5,717 nucleotides of DNA from NCBI GenBank assembly GCA_002862265.1, contig PKCQ01000425.1, forward strand, positions 1-5,717, read 5' to 3'. Under the pieces are notes generated by a model. That model was not told the DNA's origin, ran no database searches, and was given only the letters and a program-made list of their open reading frames with translations. Shown here in pieces: positions 5,484-5,717 of this stretch (its first letter is position 1; each line of letters opens with the position of its first letter). Position numbers and translations under genes: made by a program. The stretch is from Planctomycetaceae bacterium (GTDB taxonomy: Bacteria; Planctomycetota; Planctomycetia; Pirellulales; Pirellulaceae).

Positions 5484-5717
5484 ATGGATCCTCAAGGTAT
5501 GGAATCTGGCGACTCTGACCAGGAATTCAATTCAGCCATGGCGAAAAACACTACGCCTGCTGCCAGCACTTCTCCTGAGCCCAAGCCAGCAGTTGACGAA
5601 GCGGCGAGCACCGCCCCGCTCAATGACTCCACCGAATCAAATACCGAAGTTGCCGTAGTTGAAGCCTCAAGCGACTCCTCTTTCGGGGCTGCGGAAGCTC
5701 CTGTGGACGAAGCCAAG
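5484..5717 (+). CDS. Unidentified protein with acidic low-complexity N-terminus (3' truncated by window edge)
   Basis: From ATG 5484 the frame stays open for 78 codons to the last base. The segment is dominated by Ala, Ser, Glu, Asp, Thr and Pro, with 16 acidic and only three basic residues (all Lys) and no hydrophobic run, so it has no N-terminal signal peptide or membrane helix and should be disordered. Stretches such as 'SPEPKPAVDEAAST' are typical of flexible N-terminal extensions on cytoplasmic proteins. No domain is visible yet, so no function is given. GGAAA lies about 8 bases before ATG 5484. ATGs at 5499 and 5538 are in frame, and the latter has AGGA 13 bases upstream, so the start is uncertain. 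The opposite frame (5492-5716) is Ala/Ser/Glu-rich and is most simply explained as its shadow. Confidence 0.65.
   Translation, partial: MDPQGMESGDSDQEFNSAMAKNTTPAASTSPEPKPAVDEAASTAPLNDSTESNTEVAVVEASSDSSFGAAEAPVDEAK

Noticed and set aside
5260..5658. 132-codon plus-strand frame
   Set aside because: Overlaps the gene at 5484 in a different frame, starts in the AT-rich palindrome, and has an Arg/Pro/Leu-rich composition without a recognisable pattern.

Overview
The window looks like a chromosomal stretch from a planctomycete (Pirellulales-like). The evidence is indirect: a secreted PQQ-type beta-propeller protein opening with a DWPxW motif, a small membrane protein starting with an 'RRFGIRQLL' segment of the type common in that phylum, a secreted beta-barrel-like protein resembling the planctomycete DUF6268 group, and moderate GC with weak codon bias. 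No rRNA, tRNA, CRISPR array, insertion sequence or phage gene was seen.

Layout, left to right. (1) 2-982 (+): 3' part of a large U32-family protein, truncated by the left edge, with a complete U32-like barrel and a cysteine cluster that probably holds an Fe-S centre. (2) 1015-1539 (+): an open frame with no recognised family, doubtful. (3) 1540-1957: a leader without a gene, holding a hairpin, a one-turn direct repeat and a tight inverted repeat just before the next gene. (4) 1958-3037 (+): an exported protein with a Cys-rich linker and a probable outer-membrane beta-barrel, followed by a candidate terminator hairpin. (5) 3266-3604 and 3648-4970 (both -): a small three-helix membrane protein downstream of a PQQ-like beta-propeller protein, probably one transcription unit, convergent with (4). 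(6) 5046-5483: a divergent intergenic region with a GATC-centred palindrome and one possible small minus-strand ORF. (7) 5484-5717 (+): the start of a gene with a very acidic, low-complexity N-terminus, cut by the right edge.

The strongest anomaly is at the 5' end of the PQQ-like gene. The natural reading frame continues upstream of its first usable start (GTG at 4970) into a textbook signal peptide. The only in-frame ATG before that peptide (5045-5043) is followed at once by a TAG stop (5042-5040). The gene may therefore be a fresh nonsense allele, contain a base error, use an unusual start, or carry a start-stop element. Apart from this, nothing amounts to a clearly new system. The exported beta-propeller, barrel and membrane proteins suggest cell-envelope functions, but no shared pathway can be shown from the sequence.
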